Shown: piece after piece, positions 61,264-64,000 of the stretch
Layout of the letters: the number at the start of each line of letters is the position of its first letter
Position numbering within the stretch: position 1 is the first letter of the stretch
From: an uncultured Bacteroidia bacterium
Lineage (GTDB): Bacteria; Bacteroidota; Bacteroidia; Bacteroidales; ML635J-15
Direction of reading: 5' to 3'
Assembly: GCA_902791865.1 (NCBI GenBank)
Contig: CADAXK010000003.1
Span: 248,001-312,000 of the forward strand
DNA: 64,000 nucleotides
The notes under the pieces: generated by a model
The model's database searches: none
Told to the model about the DNA's origin: nothing
The model's input: the letters and a program-made list of their open reading frames with translations, nothing else
Translations under genes and position numbers: made by a program

Positions 61264-61536
61264 ATGGCACATAAAAAAGGTGTTGGTAGTTCGCGCAACG
61301 GTCGTGATTCCGAAAGTAAAAGATTAGGCGTTAAGGTTTATGGCGGACAGATTGCTATCGCAGGTAACATCATAGTTCGTCAGCGTGGTACTGTTCACCA
61401 CCCAGGTGAAAATGTAGGTATTGGTAGAGACCATACTCTATATGCTCTTTGCGATGGTGAAGTAAAGTTCCAGAAGAAGAGAGACAACAAGTCGTATGTT
61501 TCGGTTCTTCCTTTCGCTGAAGAAGTGACTGAATAA
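61264..61536 (+). CDS. rpmA: 50S ribosomal protein L27
   Basis: The 90-residue protein has the conserved start [20 protein letters not shown] and [18 protein letters not shown]27 reaches the peptidyl transferase centre. There is no cleavable N-terminal extension (as in Firmicutes). The second gene of rplU-rpmA, followed by a strong terminator. Confidence 0.97.
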   Translation: MAHKKGVGSSRNGRDSESKRLGVKVYGGQIAIAGNIIVRQRGTVHHPGENVGIGRDHTLYALCDGEVKFQKKRDNKSYVSVLPFAEEVTE

Positions 61537-61577
61537 GGATCTTAATAAATTTTTCATAATAAAGGTTTTAATTGTTT

Positions 61578-61615
61578 CTTGAGTGATATTCCCCATATCA
61601 CTCAAGATTTTTTGT
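61578..61615 (+). terminator. rplU-rpmA terminator
   Basis: CTTGAGTGATAT, loop TCCCC, ATATCACTCAAG (12 bp perfect stem), then ATTTTTT. It ends just before the start of the phosphodiesterase gene at 61624. Confidence 0.9.
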
Positions 61616-61623
61616 GTATTTGT

Positions 61624-62130
61624 ATGAAAAAAATTGGTTTGCTTTCGGATACTCATGGCTTTTTAGATTATGATGTACTCGATTTCCTGGAGCCGGTAGA
61701 TGAGATATGGCATGCTGGTGACATTGGCACCGAAGATGTGCTCGATGCTCTTGAGGCGCGAAAGCCAGTTCGTGCCGTTTTCGGCAATTGCGATGGCTGG
61801 GGAATACGCATGCGAACAACTGAGATTGAACGCTTTACGGTGGAAGGTCTCGATGTGCTGATGACACATATCGGCGGTTATCCAGGTCGCTACGAGTACA
61901 AGATAAACGAGATAATGAAAGTTCTACCTCCAAAACTTTTTATTTCTGGGCATTCGCACATTCTCAAGATTGTAAATGACAAGAAATACAACCTTTTACA
62001 CATCAACCCAGGTGCGGCAGGGCGCATGGGGATACACCGTACAATGACTTGTGTACGTTTTGATATTGAAAATGGTGTTGTGAAAAATCTTGAACTTTTC
62101 GAAAAGGACAGGGGAAATACACCGCTGTAA
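61624..62130 (+). CDS. YfcE/MJ0936-type metallophosphodiesterase
   Basis: From ATG 61624 it has 168 residues, starting KKIGLLSDTHG. The metal ligands of the calcineurin-like fold are visible: DTH, then HAGDIGTED, FGNCDGW, THIGGYPGRYE and SGHSHI with NPGAAG. It hydrolyses phosphodiesters with two metal ions; natural substrate unknown. The open frame from 61579 starts in the terminator hairpin and was rejected. A downstream intergenic stretch of 62 bp follows. Confidence 0.92.
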   Translation: MKKIGLLSDTHGFLDYDVLDFLEPVDEIWHAGDIGTEDVLDALEARKPVRAVFGNCDGWGIRMRTTEIERFTVEGLDVLMTHIGGYPGRYEYKINEIMKVLPPKLFISGHSHILKIVNDKKYNLLHINPGAAGRMGIHRTMTCVRFDIENGVVKNLELFEKDRGNTPL

Positions 62131-62192
62131 AGATATTGTAGTAAAAACAACCATTTTCAAAATATTTTTCTATCTTCGCCCTTGAAAACAAT

Positions 62193-63473
62193 ATGGCGAT
62201 GAGGAAACTATATTCTATAATTCTTTTGCTTGCTGTTTGCGCCGGCGCATTTGCTCAGGAAATAACAGTTCGCTTTTCTGGAAAACTTAATGGCATTGAA
62301 TATTGTCGTTTGGATAGTGTTGTGGTTACAAACCTCGATAGCCATTGGTCGGAAACTGTAGTATATCCCGATTCGGTCATTGTTCTTGCTGCCACAACAG
62401 GGAGTGATGCTATGATTGCCGAGAGCCAAGGATTATTGCAAAATGTGCCTAATCCGTTTAACGGAGAAACCCGAGTCGAACTCTCTGTTTTACATTGCGA
62501 GAATGTAAGTCTGCGCTTGCTTGATGTGGCAGGGAAAGTTTATGCCCAGTACGATGGCAGGTTGAATGAGGGAACTCACTCTTTTGTTGTTACGGTGACT
62601 ATACCGCAGACATATATCCTTAATGCAGTTGTTGGCGAGAAGTCATATTCGATAAAAATGGTAAATGTCGGTAATGGAGGTTCATGCGGTATCGAATATG
62701 CTGGATTGTCTGGCAATATCACAACAAAATTAACTGTGAGCAATGAATTTCATGTCGGCGACAATATGCGCTATGTAGGTTATGCGACCATTGGCGGGGT
62801 TGTCGTGCCGAGTATCGTGGTTGTGCAACGTCAGCAAGAAAACGAGGACTTGGTATTGAATTTTTATTATCCAGGGCAAGGAACTCTGAATGGACACGAC
62901 TGGGTTGACCTCGGTCTGCCTTCCTGTACGCGCTGGGCAACCTGCAATGTTGGTGCTTCCTCGCCAGAAGGTTATGGGAACTATTATGCGTGGGGCGAAG
63001 TTGCACCCAAGGCTATTTACGACTGGAATTACTACAGATATTGCAACGGAAGTGCCAATACGCTGACCAAGTATTGCAATAGCTCGACCTACGGCAGCAA
63101 TGGTTTTACCGATACTTTGACAGTTTTGGAGGCTTGCGACGATGTTGCAACTGCTAATTGGGGCGAAGGCTGGCGTATGCCGACGCAGGAAGAGATGCAG
63201 GAATTATTAGAAAATTGTTATCGTACTTTCACAGATAACGGATTGTTGCTTATGGGCAGAAATGGCAATACTATTTTCCTTCCTTATGCAGGTCATCGCT
63301 ATGAAAACCAACTATATCATGCTGGGGATGAAGGAGGATACTGGACTGGTACACTCGGTGATTATCCGCCTTATGCAAGTTCTTTCAATTTTAGTCCAAC
63401 CAGCTTATACATATACGATATATATCGTTTTTATGGAATGTCTGTGAGGGCGGTTTGCAATCCGCAGGAGTAA
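62193..63473 (+). CDS. Exported FISUMP-domain protein with an internal T9SS-like segment
   Basis: The protein has 426 residues with a signal peptide (LAVCAGAFAQ). Residues of about 85-165 look like a T9SS sorting domain (NVPNPFNGETRVEL ... LRLLDVAGKVYAQYDG ... KSYSIKMV), but in the middle of the protein, not at the end. From about 234 a FISUMP (Fibrobacter succinogenes major paralogous) domain follows (HDWVDLGLPSCTRWATCNVG ... YYAWGE ... GWRMPTQEEMQELLENC ... GGYWTGT ... SVRAVCN). The FISUMP fold is C-type-lectin/FGE-like; a substrate is unknown. A near-consensus TATCTTCG (62171-62178) precedes the ATG. Confidence 0.82.
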   Translation: MAMRKLYSIILLLAVCAGAFAQEITVRFSGKLNGIEYCRLDSVVVTNLDSHWSETVVYPDSVIVLAATTGSDAMIAESQGLLQNVPNPFNGETRVELSVLHCENVSLRLLDVAGKVYAQYDGRLNEGTHSFVVTVTIPQTYILNAVVGEKSYSIKMVNVGNGGSCGIEYAGLSGNITTKLTVSNEFHVGDNMRYVGYATIGGVVVPSIVVVQRQQENEDLVLNFYYPGQGTLNGHDWVDLGLPSCTRWATCNVGASSPEGYGNYYAWGEVAPKAIYDWNYYRYCNGSANTLTKYCNSSTYGSNGFTDTLTVLEACDDVATANWGEGWRMPTQEEMQELLENCYRTFTDNGLLLMGRNGNTIFLPYAGHRYENQLYHAGDEGGYWTGTLGDYPPYASSFNFSPTSLYIYDIYRFYGMSVRAVCNPQE

Positions 63474-63489
63474 TCACCACAGATATAAT

Positions 63490-63520
63490 AACGATATTAT
63501 CGCTTACGATAACTATCGTT
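63490..63520. repeat. Hairpin upstream of the Y1 transposase
   Basis: AACGATATTATCG, loop CTTA, CGATAACTATCGTT: a 13-bp stem with a one-base bulge. A second stem, GCGAC/GTCGC, lies at 63529-63544 around GTAGTC. Such hairpins are typical for ends bound by IS200/REP-associated transposases. Confidence 0.55.
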
Positions 63521-63562
63521 TATTGTGTGCGACGTAGTCGTCGCCAATAACGAAAAATGACT

Positions 63563-63570
63563 TATCTTTG
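63563..63570 (+). promoter_or_regulatory. -7 element of the transposase gene
   Basis: TATCTTTG, 21 bp before the ATG at 63592. No clear TTG at the usual distance. Confidence 0.5.
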
Positions 63571-63591
63571 CTCCATAACAAAAACATTTCG

Positions 63592-64000
63592 ATGCCTAAA
63601 AACAATGACAAACGACCATTGCCTCAGCAACACAAGCGTAGCCATCATAACAACTACCATGGGCGAGGCATTTATATGATAACACTATGCATAGATGGGC
63701 GTTTGCCTCTGCTTGGTACTCTTACTGGTGTTAGTCCCGAAACAGCATTCATTAGTCCGTCATCACTAGGGTTGCAAGTGCTTGAATGTTGGAACAATAT
63801 ACCTTCTATTCAGAAGCAATTTGCGAAAATTAAAGCAGAACGCACTGGTGAATCTTGTCAACGAAATATTTCACTCATAGCATGCCAACTTATGCCTGAT
63901 CATTTTCATGGGATTATCTTTGTTCGGACAGAAATGGATGTTTCCATAGGTGATGTTGTGCGTGGTTTTATGGTTGGTTGCACAAAGGCATATAACAGAC
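63592..64000 (+). mobile_element. IS200-like/REP-associated Y1 transposase (partial, right edge)
   Basis: I translated the frame directly from ATG 63592: MPKNNDKRPLPQQHKRSHHN, then YHGRGIYMITLCIDGRLPLL and later LMPDHFHGIIFV. The H-F-H is the HUH metal site of Y1 (IS200/IS605 and REP-associated) transposases; the catalytic tyrosine must lie beyond the window. 136 residues are visible. N-terminal HHNNYHGRGIYMIT is the usual beginning of the REP-associated branch. It may be a domesticated single copy, since no second IS end can be seen here. Confidence 0.85.

Overview
The window comes from a Bacteroidota chromosome, most likely an unclassified gut-type member of the Bacteroidales that carries a type IX secretion system (T9SS). 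The evidence is the gene content (TonB receptors paired with DUF4249 lipoproteins, T9SS C-terminal sorting domains, Omp28-type and DUF6029-type proteins, a FISUMP domain, Rhs tails) and the promoters. Many genes are preceded by the Bacteroidota pattern TTG-N19-TAnnTTTG. No rRNA or tRNA gene was recognised.

Layout. 1-7059: a partial GH78 alpha-L-rhamnosidase (leftward), a secreted thioredoxin-like protein behind a patatin/BamA-type phospholipase, then priA in the opposite direction. 7497-21150: pfkA and one giant gene for a 4125-residue secreted FN3/adhesin protein with a T9SS signal. 21322-25600: B12-dependent ribonucleotide reductase (leftward) and a first AAA_14-type ATPase. 25690-34811: two related outer-membrane loci, each with a small beta-barrel, a DUF4249 lipoprotein and a TonB receptor; in one of them the receptor also has a small barrel fused to its C-terminus. 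34947-36473: a second ATPase gene (DUF4143 type) bracketed by two nearly identical 84-bp blocks, each made of three 18-bp units at exactly 33-bp spacing. 36586-44760: a C_GCAxxG_C_C protein, trmB, a large EF-hand membrane protein, a small T9SS cargo, and a TlpA/DUF6029/Omp28 operon. 44791-48012: an island of truncated Rhs tails with putative partner genes, bounded by 267-bp direct repeats. 48102-56058: ettA followed closely by a GH16-like lipoprotein, an MBOAT acyltransferase and two AlgX/AlgJ-like proteins. 56086-58428: GH5-like and GDPD-like lipoproteins. 58493-62130: a PpiD-like isomerase, rplU-rpmA and a YfcE-type phosphodiesterase. 62193 to the end: a FISUMP protein and the start of an IS200/REP-associated Y1 transposase.

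How they fit together. Housekeeping genes (priA, pfkA, nrdJ, trmB, ettA, rplU-rpmA, ppiD) alternate with cell-surface modules. The TonB/DUF4249/barrel loci look like a duplicated uptake or surface-complex system. The MBOAT cluster looks like a surface-polysaccharide O-acetylation unit; three of its proteins share a short EW-containing helical motif that may be a docking element. The most unusual structures are the 33-bp-periodic repeats around the ATPase gene, the receptor-barrel fusion, the shared motif in the acetylation operon, and the Rhs tail island.
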